This document shows positions 44,873 through 53,379 of a stretch of 64,000 nucleotides of DNA, one piece after another (position 1 is the first letter of the stretch; every line of letters starts with the position of its first letter). The DNA is from Bacteroidota bacterium (GTDB lineage Bacteria > Bacteroidota > Bacteroidia > Chitinophagales > LD1): assembly GCA_018267365.1 (NCBI GenBank), contig JAFDYQ010000002.1, positions 1-64,000 of the forward strand, in the 5' to 3' direction. The translations under genes and the position numbers were made by a program. The notes under the pieces are model-generated. The model saw only the letters and a program-made list of their open reading frames with translations. It ran no database searches and had not been told where the DNA came from.

Positions 44873-44976
44873 AGTTTTCCGACTGAACAGGCCATCCTAT
44901 CGGGGGCCGGCTGATGATCAGGAGAGTGCCCGCAGCACAGGTCCCCAGCCATCTGACAAGGCAAGTTTTCCGACTG
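44872..44976 (+). repeat. Short direct repeat after the glucan synthase gene
   Basis: AAGTTTTCCGACTG occurs at 44872-44885 and again at 44963-44976, 91 bases apart. The following bases (A/GAGGCYAT) are similar in both copies. It begins at the stop codon of the glucan synthase gene. Confidence 0.5.
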
Positions 44977-45175
44977 GAGAGGCTATTGGTTATCAGGGAG
45001 TTTCGGAGACAGAGAACGCAGAAGGTGGTGCGGCTAATTTTTCGATCTTGACACCGAAATGCCATTGCAATTCAAGGCGTTTCATAAGGGTGGTGTGACC
45101 ACCGCTATGGATGTGACTGAAACTCAATGTGAATGATAAAATATCATTACATTACATCAACTAAACCTGACTGCT
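44873..45175. other. 303-base stretch without a gene
   Basis: Holds the direct repeat noted at 44872-44976 and a GGCCGGC palindrome. No intrinsic terminator with a U-tract was found for the glucan synthase gene. Open frames here look random. The end is AT-rich and probably carries the promoter of the following membrane protein. Confidence 0.4.
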
Positions 45176-45571
45176 ATGCCACGCAAACTTCTACTAGCCG
45201 TACTCCTTCTCTCTCTGATCATAGAGGTGGGCCTGAGCCTGGGTATTTTCTTTGCCAAGGACCTGGTGTCGAAGCAATTTGGTGTGGTGCTCACACCCGA
45301 CACGGACTTTCTCAGCTATATAGTGGGGTGGCTGTGCTGCTTTCTCTCACTGATCCTCTGTCTGGCCATCTATGAGCTGTGGCACCACGACCGGCACTAT
45401 ATCATGCTGTGCTACCTGCTGGGCTACTTCTGGATGGCTATAGGGATAGCGATCTATGTGGGCTACCAGCGCACGGACAATCTCTTCATAGATACGCTGA
45501 AGGGGCTGGTGATAGTGGGGCTGACGCGCTGGGCCTCGCAGCGGATACCACCGGTGGCAGAGATAGGGTAG
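45176..45571 (+). CDS. Four-helix membrane protein, hypothetical
   Basis: 131 residues with membrane segments at about 5-25, 45-65, 75-96 and 105-120, and two His in the loop between helices 2 and 3 (ELWHHDRHY). No signal peptide or known motif. Stands alone between the glucan synthase gene and the convergent ZIP gene. Family not recognised. Confidence 0.65.
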   Translation: MPRKLLLAVLLLSLIIEVGLSLGIFFAKDLVSKQFGVVLTPDTDFLSYIVGWLCCFLSLILCLAIYELWHHDRHYIMLCYLLGYFWMAIGIAIYVGYQRTDNLFIDTLKGLVIVGLTRWASQRIPPVAEIG

Positions 45572-45752
45572 GTGAGTGCGAACTCAACCGAGTATCTGTA
45601 AACCTGCCGAATATATACGGCACAGCAATTGGGCGTAATTGCCACTTACGTAGTACAACTCCTGAAGCTATTTTTATATGAAATTGCAGTCTGGTATGAG
45701 AGGTAGTACTTCTATCTATTAAGCTAATCAAGTGGTAAGTCTTTTCCTTTTT

Positions 45753-46520
45753 TCAGCTTAGTTTAGACAAAACAAATGCTGACAAAAATCCGAGTACTGT
45801 AATAAGTCCGATCAGGCCGTGGCCCTCTTCAAAAGCTTCGGGCATCATAGTATCACTAAGCATGGAGAGTATAGCCCCGGCAGCCACGGCGACGGTAGCG
45901 GCTATGACGTCCGGGGAAAAGTTTTTGAAAATCGTATACCCGCAAAACGAAGCCAGGCCGGATACCAAGGCGATACCGATCCAGATACCAAAAATATATT
46001 TTGCTGATCGTCCGGACTTCTTCATACCTGCAGTGCTGGAGAGAGCCTCGGGTACATTGGAGAGGAAGATAGCTATGACGGTGGCTATGCTGACTATACC
46101 ACCCTCTATCATACTGACTCCAACGGCTATAGACTCCGGTATGCCATCCAGCAAGGAACCTAACGCAATAGAGAGGCCGCTATTTTTATTGGCAGATTCC
46201 TTTTTCTGCTGATCACCTGACCTTTTGCGATGCTTAGCTCCATTTTTGCTGAGAAAGTAATTGACAATGGAATAGATAACAGCACCACTCAGAAAACCTA
46301 TAGATGTAGAATCAAAACCGCCACGATGGTAGGCCTCGTCCATCAGATCAAATGCCAGAGCGGATATCAATACCCCGCTGCCAAAGGCCATCACGAATGC
46401 AATAAGCCTGGTGGGAACCTGAGTGAAAAAAGAGATTAATGCGCCAACGATCAAGGCAGAACCTGAAACCAGGCCCCAAAATGTGGCCTTGAGCCATAAG
46501 GGAATGGTGAGTAGTAGCAT
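45753..46520 (-). CDS. ZIP-family metal transporter
   Basis: 255 residues from ATG 46520 (MLLLTIPLWL); a TTG seven codons earlier is less likely. About eight hydrophobic helices. The GSGVLISALAFDLMDEAY region and the helix-4-like segment GSLLDGIPESIAVGVS and the later IFLSNVPEALSS contain the polar and Glu residues typical of ZIP metal sites. It probably imports zinc or another divalent metal. It lies downstream of an Hsp20 gene but is separated from it by a strong terminator (46670-46707). Confidence 0.85.
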   Translation of the reverse strand: MLLLTIPLWLKATFWGLVSGSALIVGALISFFTQVPTRLIAFVMAFGSGVLISALAFDLMDEAYHRGGFDSTSIGFLSGAVIYSIVNYFLSKNGAKHRKRSGDQQKKESANKNSGLSIALGSLLDGIPESIAVGVSMIEGGIVSIATVIAIFLSNVPEALSSTAGMKKSGRSAKYIFGIWIGIALVSGLASFCGYTIFKNFSPDVIAATVAVAAGAILSMLSDTMMPEAFEEGHGLIGLITVLGFLSAFVLSKLS

Positions 46521-46669
46521 ATGTAGAGGTACGATGACCAATAAATGCTACCCCAACTACAATGCCATATTTATCCAATGAAACTGCGAGGACTGTGCTA
46601 AGTACCAATGCGGCATGGAAACATGACTATAGCAGTAGCTAATCCCGAACTACCTCTCAGGACGGGACA

Positions 46670-46707
46670 ATTAAAATAAAAATGGCTGCTACAGGGTAGC
46701 AGCCATT
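46670..46707 (-). terminator. Strong intrinsic terminator of the Hsp20 gene
   Basis: AATGGCTGCTAC (46681-46692) pairs perfectly over 12 bp with 46696-46707 across a 3-base loop. On the minus strand it is followed by TTTTATTTTA. It lies 21 bases after the Hsp20 stop. Confidence 0.9.
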
Positions 46708-46727
46708 TCCGCAAGTAGTAATCCACA

Positions 46728-47162
46728 TTAGCCTATAGCGATTTCCTTACCTTTTGAGATACCCTTGCCATCGCGACCGAGTACAAGTTTCAAAACTCCG
46801 TCGGTATAAGTAGCCTTGATATCATCTTCCTTCACATCTTCCGGCAGAGAGAAAGAGCGGCTGAAAGAATGATAGTTATACTCCTGGCGAGTATAGTTCT
46901 TCTTTTTTTCTTCTTTTTCCTCTTTCTTTTCCGAAGATATTACCAGCATACCGTTTTTGGTAGTAACCTTGAAGTCATCCTTCTTCATACCCGGCACAGC
47001 TACATCAATTTCGTAGTGTTTCTCATTTTCCGAAACATTGACTGCCGGTAGCCAGCTGCGGTTGCCAAAACCATCTTCAAAGAAGTCATTGGTTTTGAAA
47101 AAATCTGAGAGCATGGAGCGGAATGGGGCCAAAGTGCCTTGGTCTTTCTTTAAGAGTGTCAT
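46728..47162 (-). CDS. Hsp20/alpha-crystallin-family small heat shock protein
   Basis: 144 residues. The alpha-crystallin domain spans about 38-130: PAVNVSENEKHYEIDVAVPGM, KNGMLVISSEKK, and the strand-9 region GVLKLVLG. A Lys/Glu-rich insert (about 78-90) lies in the middle, and the C-terminus carries a short anchor-like tail. It is an ATP-independent chaperone that holds unfolding proteins. It has its own promoter-like box upstream and a strong terminator downstream, so it is monocistronic. Confidence 0.94.
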   Translation of the reverse strand: MTLLKKDQGTLAPFRSMLSDFFKTNDFFEDGFGNRSWLPAVNVSENEKHYEIDVAVPGMKKDDFKVTTKNGMLVISSEKKEEKEEKKKNYTRQEYNYHSFSRSFSLPEDVKEDDIKATYTDGVLKLVLGRDGKGISKGKEIAIG

Positions 47163-47193
47163 AATAGAATTTTTAGTAGTTAATAATATACCA

Positions 47194-47201
47194 CAAACAT
47201 A
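47194..47201 (-). promoter_or_regulatory. -7 box upstream of the Hsp20 gene
   Basis: Minus-strand TATGTTTG matches TANNTTTG. No clear -33 TTTG lies 17-23 bases further upstream, so an additional activator or alternative factor could be used. The same octamer precedes ppsA. Start of transcription would be near 47187. Confidence 0.4.
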
Positions 47202-47236
47202 CTACCGCTACTGTCAGGGACTAATGAGGACCATCA

Positions 47237-47686
47237 CTATCGACCATGATCCCTATTATTATCCGAACTAAAATGCGCCTTCACTTCGGCTACCATCTGC
47301 GGCTCTGTCAGATGTCCTGCAGGTTTGACGACTACCGCCTTAGTATCAAAATGCTTATCTCCCAACAATCTGTTATGCAATTCATACTTAGCATTGGAAG
47401 GACCAAATATCAGTATGCTATCATACTGTTTAAGGAGATCTATGATCATATCATAGTACTGATTCATACTGTTTTCCTCACGGTTATGCATATGGTGCTC
47501 ATTATTGGTAGATCGATGATTTCCTAGCGAGGTACCCATACCATGCTCACCTTTGCATCGAGTATGAGATTCCTGATCGGAAAATGCTGTCTCGACTATA
47601 GCTAGCCTTTTGCTAATGTCTATAAAATGTGCCTGCCTGTGATCCAGCCACACTCCTATCTGCTTATTTACATTAATATGCTTCAT
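47237..47686 (-). CDS. Possible release-factor-like (baeRF/eRF1-type) small protein
   Basis: 149 residues, soluble. The first strand IGVWLDHRQAHFI and the C-terminal YDSILIFGPSNAKYELHNRLLG resemble the outer parts of bacterial proteins related to eukaryotic/archaeal release factor eRF1 ('translational machinery' or host-attachment type proteins), but the middle is a His/Asn-rich low-complexity stretch and the family call is not secure. It starts 11 bases after the PNPOx-family gene and ends 35 bases before the Hsp20 promoter-like box. If correct it suggests ribosome rescue or translation control under stress. Confidence 0.55.
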   Translation of the reverse strand: MKHINVNKQIGVWLDHRQAHFIDISKRLAIVETAFSDQESHTRCKGEHGMGTSLGNHRSTNNEHHMHNREENSMNQYYDMIIDLLKQYDSILIFGPSNAKYELHNRLLGDKHFDTKAVVVKPAGHLTEPQMVAEVKAHFSSDNNRDHGR

Positions 47687-47697
47687 AATAGTATCAT

Positions 47698-48150
47698 TTA
47701 TTGTCGTTTTTCAAATCGTCCTGACTTGTTGATGAATCTGATCTTATAAATGATGGCTTTCTTGCCGGATGTGTCATGTCTATGCACCTGCTCTAATCCA
47801 TGGCTAGGCTGACTGGTTTGACTGGTCATCATTGGCATCAGCCTTTGCACCAGCTTTTGCATACCTATAGCTGCAGCATCTCCATGCAATTCCTCAAAAA
47901 TACCCCAGGCTATCACACTCTTCCAGTTAGCCAGGTTTTCATATTGATCTACCTCAAAGCAGCAACTCGGATTTTCGCGGAGCATATGGATCTTCAATCC
48001 TTCGGAGGTATGGCCTATAGCACATCCGTCATCATAGATATAGGTGACTGGTACCACATATACCCTGCCATCAGCATAGCAGCCGATACGTCCTATCACA
48101 TTGTCCGAAAGAAGTTGTTCTATCTCTTTAGTCGTTAATTCACCGAGCAT
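47698..48150 (-). CDS. Pyridoxamine 5'-phosphate oxidase-family protein
   Basis: 150 residues with the split-barrel flavin-binding pattern: RIGCYADGRVYVVPVTYIYDDGCAIGHTSEG and CCFEVDQYENLANWKSVIAWG. Proteins of this small family often bind FMN or F420-like cofactors and act as reductases or oxidoreductases rather than true PNPOx. It follows the SDR gene by 28 bases and precedes the release-factor-like gene by 11 bases. Confidence 0.88.
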   Translation of the reverse strand: MLGELTTKEIEQLLSDNVIGRIGCYADGRVYVVPVTYIYDDGCAIGHTSEGLKIHMLRENPSCCFEVDQYENLANWKSVIAWGIFEELHGDAAAIGMQKLVQRLMPMMTSQTSQPSHGLEQVHRHDTSGKKAIIYKIRFINKSGRFEKRQ

Positions 48151-48178
48151 ATCCTGACTTTTTTTTTATAATAAAAAA

Positions 48179-48934
48179 TTAATGCACAGTCCATCCACCA
48201 TCTGCCACCATCACCATACCTGTAATATAAGATGCAGATGGCGAGCAGAGATATACGATGGTATCCGCTATTTCTTCCGGCAGCCCCATTCGGCCCATAG
48301 GGATCAGACTTGTATATGCATTTACAGATTGCGGATCGCTGCCCATCCCCCGCTCGGCCATGGGTGTACGGATGGCCCCCGGACAGATCGCATTGACTCT
48401 GAGGTCTGTCTTTGCAAGCTCCAGGGCTGCTACTTTGGTCAAGCCTGCTATGCCATGTTTAGAAGCTACATAGGCGGCCATATTGGGAAATCCTACCATG
48501 GCTGCTATAGAAGCGGTATTTACGATAGCTCCCTTAGACTGCTGCAGGATATATGGTATCTCGTGCTTCATACAGAGCCAGACTCCTTTCAGATTTATAT
48601 CTACGGTTTTATCCCATTCTGCCTCCGTCAGGTCTCTCAGCGATTTATTTGCACCTTCGACCCCCGCATTATTGATCCCAAAATCAAGGCGACCATATTC
48701 CTCTATTGTTTTGCCGACCAGGGCCTTTACATCGGCCTCCTTTGAGACATCGCATTTCACATAAATCCCATCGCCACCCGGTTGCCTTACGTGATGTAAT
48801 GTATCGCCCGCATCCTGCACATCAGCCAGCACGACCTTAGCACCCAGCCGTGCAAATGCAATAGCCGTGGCCTGACCTATGCCTGATGCCCCACCTGTGA
48901 TAATAGCCACCTTAGATTCAAACATTCTTTTCAT
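48179..48934 (-). CDS. SDR-family NAD(P)-dependent oxidoreductase (1)
   Basis: 251 residues, classical short-chain dehydrogenase length. Cofactor motif TGGASGIGQA near residue 15, NNAGVEG, and the active-site Tyr-x3-Lys in YVASKHGIAGL. Its start lies 3 bases after the ppsA stop, so it is translationally linked to ppsA. Substrate unknown. The start could also be ATG 48925 three codons later. Confidence 0.92.
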   Translation of the reverse strand: MKRMFESKVAIITGGASGIGQATAIAFARLGAKVVLADVQDAGDTLHHVRQPGGDGIYVKCDVSKEADVKALVGKTIEEYGRLDFGINNAGVEGANKSLRDLTEAEWDKTVDINLKGVWLCMKHEIPYILQQSKGAIVNTASIAAMVGFPNMAAYVASKHGIAGLTKVAALELAKTDLRVNAICPGAIRTPMAERGMGSDPQSVNAYTSLIPMGRMGLPEEIADTIVYLCSPSASYITGMVMVADGGWTVH

Positions 48935-48937
48935 ATT

Positions 48938-51331
48938 TTATATGGTTGTCTGGTGAAAAATATTTTGCTCTGCTAAATGGATATTTTCGATCCCCTTTAT
49001 AAGGGCATCCGGATTAAATGAAATGCTATCTATACCCTGCTCGACCAGAAAACGGGCGAACTCTGGGTAGTCACTAGGTGCCTGGCCGCATAACCCTATT
49101 TTGACTTTTGCATTTTTTGCCTTGCTGATCGCAGTAGCTATCATCCACATGGCAGCCGCATTGCGCTCATCAAAGAGTGCATTTACGATAGTGGAGTCAC
49201 GATCTATCCCCAGCGTCAGTTGTGTCAGATCATTAGATCCTATCGAAAAGCCATCAAATATCCGGGCAAATTCGGCTGCTAAAATGACGTTGCTAGGCAC
49301 CTCGCACATGACAAATATCTCTAGCCCTTTATATCCTCTTTTCAGCCCAAAAACATCCATCAGTTGCACCACCTTTTTGCCCTCCTCTACAGTACGGCAA
49401 AACGGAATCATCAACTTTACATTTGTCAATCCCATTTGCTCCCGTACTCTTTTCATAGCTTCACACTCTAGCCGGAAACCATCCTGATAGCGAGGGCTGT
49501 AATAGCGTGAAGCACCGCGAAATCCGAGCATAGGGTTCTCCTCAGCTGGTTCAAAATATTTGCCACCCAAAAGCGCGGCATATTCATTGGTCTTGAAGTC
49601 GCTCATGCGTACGATTACATCTTTAGGATAGAATGCAGCTGCCACCTGTGATACCGACCGTGCCAGTTTATCTATGAAATATTCCTCCTTGTCACTATAT
49701 CCATTGGTGAGGTCTGCTATTTTCTTTTTATCGAGGCCTTCCGGCAATTCTTCAAACCGCGCCAATGCCATGGGATGTACGAGGATGGAATTGCTGATTA
49801 TAAATTCCATTCTCAAAAGACCAACCCCATTATTCGGATAAAAGGAAAGCTCGAACGCACGATCGGGGTGTGCTAGTATGAGCATAGGCTGAGTACGCGT
49901 GGCTGGTACAGCCGTAAAGTCTACTTCCTTTTCTTCCCACTCCAGCCTGCCGGGATAGACACTGCCGCCCTCGACATCCACACAGCTGACTGTGATAAGG
50001 TCATCATCCTTTATCTTATCTGTGGCATCTATGGTGCCTACCAGGGCGGGTATGCCGAGTTCGCGGGCTATGATGGAAGCATGGCTGGTTCTGCCCCCCT
50101 TATTGGTCACTATGCAAACAGCCTTCTTTAGAAGTGCGTTCCAGTCCGGATTGGTAACATCAGCTATAATAATATCACCTGGCCTGAGCCTGGAGGCATC
50201 CTCTAATGAATGAATGATACGCGCCCTGCCACTCACTATACCGCGGCCTACTGATATCCCTCTGCAGATCTCCTTTGCTTTACTTTTCAAATGGTAGGAT
50301 CTGATGGCACTCCCTTTCTTATGGCTATGTACAGTCTCGGGGCGAGCCTGCAATATGTAGAGCCTGCCATCAAGCCCATCCCTGGCCCACTCTATATCCA
50401 TCGGCTGGCCATAGTGTGTCTCTATCACCGCACACCAGTGGGCCAGCTGTACCACCTCGGCGTCATTCAAGGTCAGTTGCCTTCGTTTATCTGGAGCCGT
50501 ATCGGTATTGATAGTATACCTGCCGTCTACCTGGGTCGGACTGAGCAGCATTGTCTTTTCCTTGCTGCCTATCTTCTTCTTTAGGATAGCATCAAATCCC
50601 TGAGCCAACGTAGGCTTAAAGACCAGAAATTCATCCGGCTCTACTGCTCCCTGCACGATATTCTCTCCCAGCCCCCATATACCCGTGATATAAATCGTAT
50701 TTCTAAAACCACTCTCCGGCTCCAGTGTAAATGCCACACCCGAGGCACCTATGTCAGCACGCACCATTTTCTGCACACCGGCAGATAAGAATACCTGCAT
50801 CTGATCAAATCCATGATCGAGGCGATATTTGATAGCACGATCATAAAATAATGACACATAGCACTGCTGGCAGGCCTTTATCACGGCTTCGGCATTTGTT
50901 ACATTGAGGTAGGACTCATGCTGTCCTGCAAAACTAGCTTTAGGCAGGTCCTCAGCTGTAGCACTGCTACGTACAGCTACAGGACATTGGCCGCTCTCAT
51001 CTTTACTCATCTGTCTGTATGCATCAGAAATAGCATCAGCCAAATCATGCGGCATAGCAGCCGTTGCAATCAGGTCGCGGCAGGCGCGGCCGACTTCAGA
51101 CAGATTTGAAAGGGCCTTTTTATCAAGACTATCAAGTATTCTCCTTAAAGGTTCCTCCAGCTTATTTGCGCGGAGGAAGTATTTGTAGGCTGAAGCAGAT
51201 ATTGCAAATCCGTCAGGAACTTGAATACCACGTGAGGATAATTGATTGAACATCTCCCCCAGAGATGCATTCTTGCCTCCTACCTCAGATATATCCTTTA
51301 ATGAAATACTTGAAAATGGAATGATATACAT
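48938..51331 (-). CDS. ppsA: Phosphoenolpyruvate synthase
   Basis: 797 residues from ATG 51331 (MYIIPFSS), close to E. coli PpsA (792). An upstream frame to 51478 is not used because the added 49 residues do not look like protein. The ATP-grasp half carries SEVGGKNASLGEM and VRSSATAEDLP. The phosphohistidine domain has GGRTSHASII with His417. The C-terminal PEP-binding part has GSNDLTQLTLG and CGQAPSDYP. It makes PEP from pyruvate and ATP for gluconeogenesis. It is first in a ppsA-SDR-PNPOx-release-factor-like unit. Confidence 0.96.
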   Translation of the reverse strand: MYIIPFSSISLKDISEVGGKNASLGEMFNQLSSRGIQVPDGFAISASAYKYFLRANKLEEPLRRILDSLDKKALSNLSEVGRACRDLIATAAMPHDLADAISDAYRQMSKDESGQCPVAVRSSATAEDLPKASFAGQHESYLNVTNAEAVIKACQQCYVSLFYDRAIKYRLDHGFDQMQVFLSAGVQKMVRADIGASGVAFTLEPESGFRNTIYITGIWGLGENIVQGAVEPDEFLVFKPTLAQGFDAILKKKIGSKEKTMLLSPTQVDGRYTINTDTAPDKRRQLTLNDAEVVQLAHWCAVIETHYGQPMDIEWARDGLDGRLYILQARPETVHSHKKGSAIRSYHLKSKAKEICRGISVGRGIVSGRARIIHSLEDASRLRPGDIIIADVTNPDWNALLKKAVCIVTNKGGRTSHASIIARELGIPALVGTIDATDKIKDDDLITVSCVDVEGGSVYPGRLEWEEKEVDFTAVPATRTQPMLILAHPDRAFELSFYPNNGVGLLRMEFIISNSILVHPMALARFEELPEGLDKKKIADLTNGYSDKEEYFIDKLARSVSQVAAAFYPKDVIVRMSDFKTNEYAALLGGKYFEPAEENPMLGFRGASRYYSPRYQDGFRLECEAMKRVREQMGLTNVKLMIPFCRTVEEGKKVVQLMDVFGLKRGYKGLEIFVMCEVPSNVILAAEFARIFDGFSIGSNDLTQLTLGIDRDSTIVNALFDERNAAAMWMIATAISKAKNAKVKIGLCGQAPSDYPEFARFLVEQGIDSISFNPDALIKGIENIHLAEQNIFHQTTI

Positions 51332-51368
51332 AGCAGAACTTTTTATGTCAAAAACATCGTGAATGATG

Positions 51369-51376
51369 CAAACATA
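51369..51376 (-). promoter_or_regulatory. -7 box upstream of ppsA
   Basis: Minus-strand TATGTTTG matches TANNTTTG, identical to the octamer before the Hsp20 gene. Transcription would start near 51362, about 30 bases before the ATG. No clear -33 box. Confidence 0.4.
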
Positions 51377-51536
51377 ATAGTGGCGGGATGCAGGATATAT
51401 GACGGAAGTCACTATAATGATAAACTCAGAAAAGGTCATGGTGCGATTCGTAGCGGCCAAGCATTTGAGCGAAATCACTAACGCATATAATAATGATCAT
51501 AAAGGTGGAGCGCTGCACCATATACTTTTGCAAGTG

Positions 51537-51675
51537 CATGGGGATCCGGTGTCTATCTGGTGCAGATATATACTGATATGGGTACAACCACTAAGAGGCT
51601 TGCTTGGCATAAATAAATAGCAACAAGCAAATCCAACTGCCGATAACCCCCCGCACTCCTGCGGGGCGTTTTTAT
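51537..51675 (+). ncRNA. Candidate small RNA with intrinsic terminator
   Basis: A TACTTTTG box (51523-51530, matching TANNTTTG) is followed by about 140 bases with a 7-bp stem TTGCTTG (51600-51606) with 51624-51630, and then a terminator hairpin. The terminator is CCCCGCA (51649-51655), 4-base loop, exact complement (51660-51666), CG and five T. No protein fits this span. Similar terminators follow RNA genes in Bacteroidota. The start is inferred and could be earlier. Confidence 0.35.
51649..51675 (+). terminator. Intrinsic terminator in the ppsA-transpeptidase gap
   Basis: 7-bp G/C-rich perfect stem, 4-base loop, then CGTTTTTATTTA. It is oriented with the plus strand and lies 170 bases before the transpeptidase start, so it ends an upstream plus-strand transcript rather than that gene. 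Confidence 0.8.
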
Positions 51676-51845
51676 TTATGCTTTTATATAAAATCACATG
51701 CAACTATGAGGTATCTCATCTATAAAAGAGTGTTGCCTATGGATATTTGCAAAAATGATAGTCTCCTCATGGCGCGAACGCTTCTGCCTGTAGCAATGAC
51801 AGCATCAAAGACAACATATGTAAGTACAAGAATGAATGAATAAGA

Positions 51846-53195
51846 ATGAGATCAATCAAAATAAAGGCATACTTTCTTACCACATTTCTCTTGTGTCAAG
51901 GATACATTGCAATGGCAGATCAGGGGGGACTTTGTTTTGCTGAAAAAACTACACGCGCAATAGCTTATGCCGAAAGCATCGGTCTGGACGCAAACCAACA
52001 TTTGCTCCAATATGTACAGGCACTCCAGCACGGAAGCATGGATAGCAATGAAGCATGCTATCAACTCACCTACTCTATACTATTAGCTGCTACCTATGGT
52101 GAAAGCCCTGTATTTGAGTATAACGGTATTAAGACCAAGATAGATTCCAGTAGAATATCTCAGGCCACGCAAAAAACCATATCAGATCAAGACTGGCGCT
52201 ATGTGGCTCAGCTTCTGGAGCCGGACCTCCCGATATATAAATCTCTCAAAATTTCACTCCAACAGTATGCGGAGCTGGATCGCAAAGAACAATCTCATAA
52301 TCGCAAAGACATTGTAGCCAGACTACAGGCCTATGGCATAGGGACAGGTGATACGGCATCAGCTATTAAAAATTTTCAAAAATTGGTGGATCTCGATACC
52401 ACCGGAGTAGCTGATATTATCACTATTAAAGAACTGGCAGTACCGATTAGTTCCCGTATTTATGCTATCAAAAAAAGCTTAAACACCCTGCGATGGATCT
52501 ACCAGATACCGGAGAGTCAGGTAGTATGGGTGAATATTCCTGCGGCACAGCTCCGTGTAATAAGCAAAACCTCGGACAGTGTCATCGGTATGAAGGTTAT
52601 ATTGGGAAAGGTGAGCTGGCAGACACCTACGTTCGCCTCCTATATAGATGGGATAACGACCTACCCCTACTGGATAGTCCCTAAGCGTATAGCTGTGAAG
52701 GAGATTTTACCCAAGGTCAAATACAATCCGGGTTTACTGGATGCAAATAATATACAAGTACTAGATCGCTATGGTCGTATCGTCCCATCAGGCAAAATAG
52801 CCTGGCACAGATTGTCATCCGGCTATTTCCCTTATACTCTGAGGCAATCTACCGGCTGTGATAATTCGTTAGGTGTAATGATGTTCAATATCAATTCACC
52901 TTATAGCATTTTCCTGCATGATACTAATACAAAAGATCTTTTCAATAATAAAAGCCGCTACCTTAGTCACGGCTGCATCAGGGTAGAGAGTGCTCTAGCA
53001 CTGGCACAGGCGATCACTAATGATGAAATTTCGAAGATTACCATAAACAAACTGAATAGCTGTCTGAAAGATCAGGTACCAGTTAAAATAGAACTATCCA
53101 ATAAAGTACCAGTCATAGTTACGTACTTGCTGGCCGGAACAGACGAGAATAATACATTGCACTTTTACCAGGATGTATATGGCAAAATGAAATAA
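51846..53195 (+). CDS. L,D-transpeptidase (YcbB/LdtD-like)
   Basis: 449 residues. A signal peptide (about 1-24, ending AMA) targets the periplasm. The middle has a peptidoglycan-binding-like segment (VARLQAYGIGTGDTASAIKNFQKLVDLDTTG), then the YkuD catalytic domain ending in SHGCIRV with His375 and Cys377. Such enzymes make 3-3 cross-links in the cell wall or attach lipoproteins. It is monocistronic; an AT-rich hairpin (53283-53303) follows the gene at 88 bases but has only a weak U-tract. Confidence 0.92.
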   Translation: MRSIKIKAYFLTTFLLCQGYIAMADQGGLCFAEKTTRAIAYAESIGLDANQHLLQYVQALQHGSMDSNEACYQLTYSILLAATYGESPVFEYNGIKTKIDSSRISQATQKTISDQDWRYVAQLLEPDLPIYKSLKISLQQYAELDRKEQSHNRKDIVARLQAYGIGTGDTASAIKNFQKLVDLDTTGVADIITIKELAVPISSRIYAIKKSLNTLRWIYQIPESQVVWVNIPAAQLRVISKTSDSVIGMKVILGKVSWQTPTFASYIDGITTYPYWIVPKRIAVKEILPKVKYNPGLLDANNIQVLDRYGRIVPSGKIAWHRLSSGYFPYTLRQSTGCDNSLGVMMFNINSPYSIFLHDTNTKDLFNNKSRYLSHGCIRVESALALAQAITNDEISKITINKLNSCLKDQVPVKIELSNKVPVIVTYLLAGTDENNTLHFYQDVYGKMK

Positions 53196-53379
53196 ATCCA
53201 TGTACCATACATCAGAATGCTGCTTAGTCCTTGTATTGGTTGACCGATCAAATTATCTCAGTGCTTTTTAGCGAGGCCACTCGATTATATTCATTATATA
53301 ATCTAACTTTTCTGTCAACTTAATTTCAGGACGGGGTACTATCACGATACAACAACAGGCATTTTTGCCGGCCATTTCT

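Larger units (their letters stand above)
51332..51845. other. 514-base stretch without a convincing protein gene
   Basis: Between divergent ppsA and the L,D-transpeptidase gene. A 73-codon frame at 51399-51620 is open but has no recognisable features. The stretch contains a candidate sRNA (51537-51675) with a strong terminator, plus the ppsA promoter box. An AT-rich stretch before 51846 probably holds the promoter of the transpeptidase gene. Confidence 0.5.

Noticed and set aside
44820-45065. 81-codon frame on the minus strand after the glucan synthase gene
   Set aside because: Overlaps the end of the gene and looks random.
51399-51620. 73-codon frame before the terminator in the ppsA-transpeptidase gap
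   Set aside because: No recognisable sequence pattern, and the possible sRNA promoter lies within it; kept only as an alternative.
51620-51650. tRNA-like 3' end before the terminator
   Set aside because: No matching 5' acceptor stem or anticodon arm could be found upstream.
53283-53303. AT-rich hairpin after the L,D-transpeptidase gene as terminator
   Set aside because: Stem contains only A-T pairs apart from one closing G-C, and the U-tract is interrupted, so termination is doubtful.
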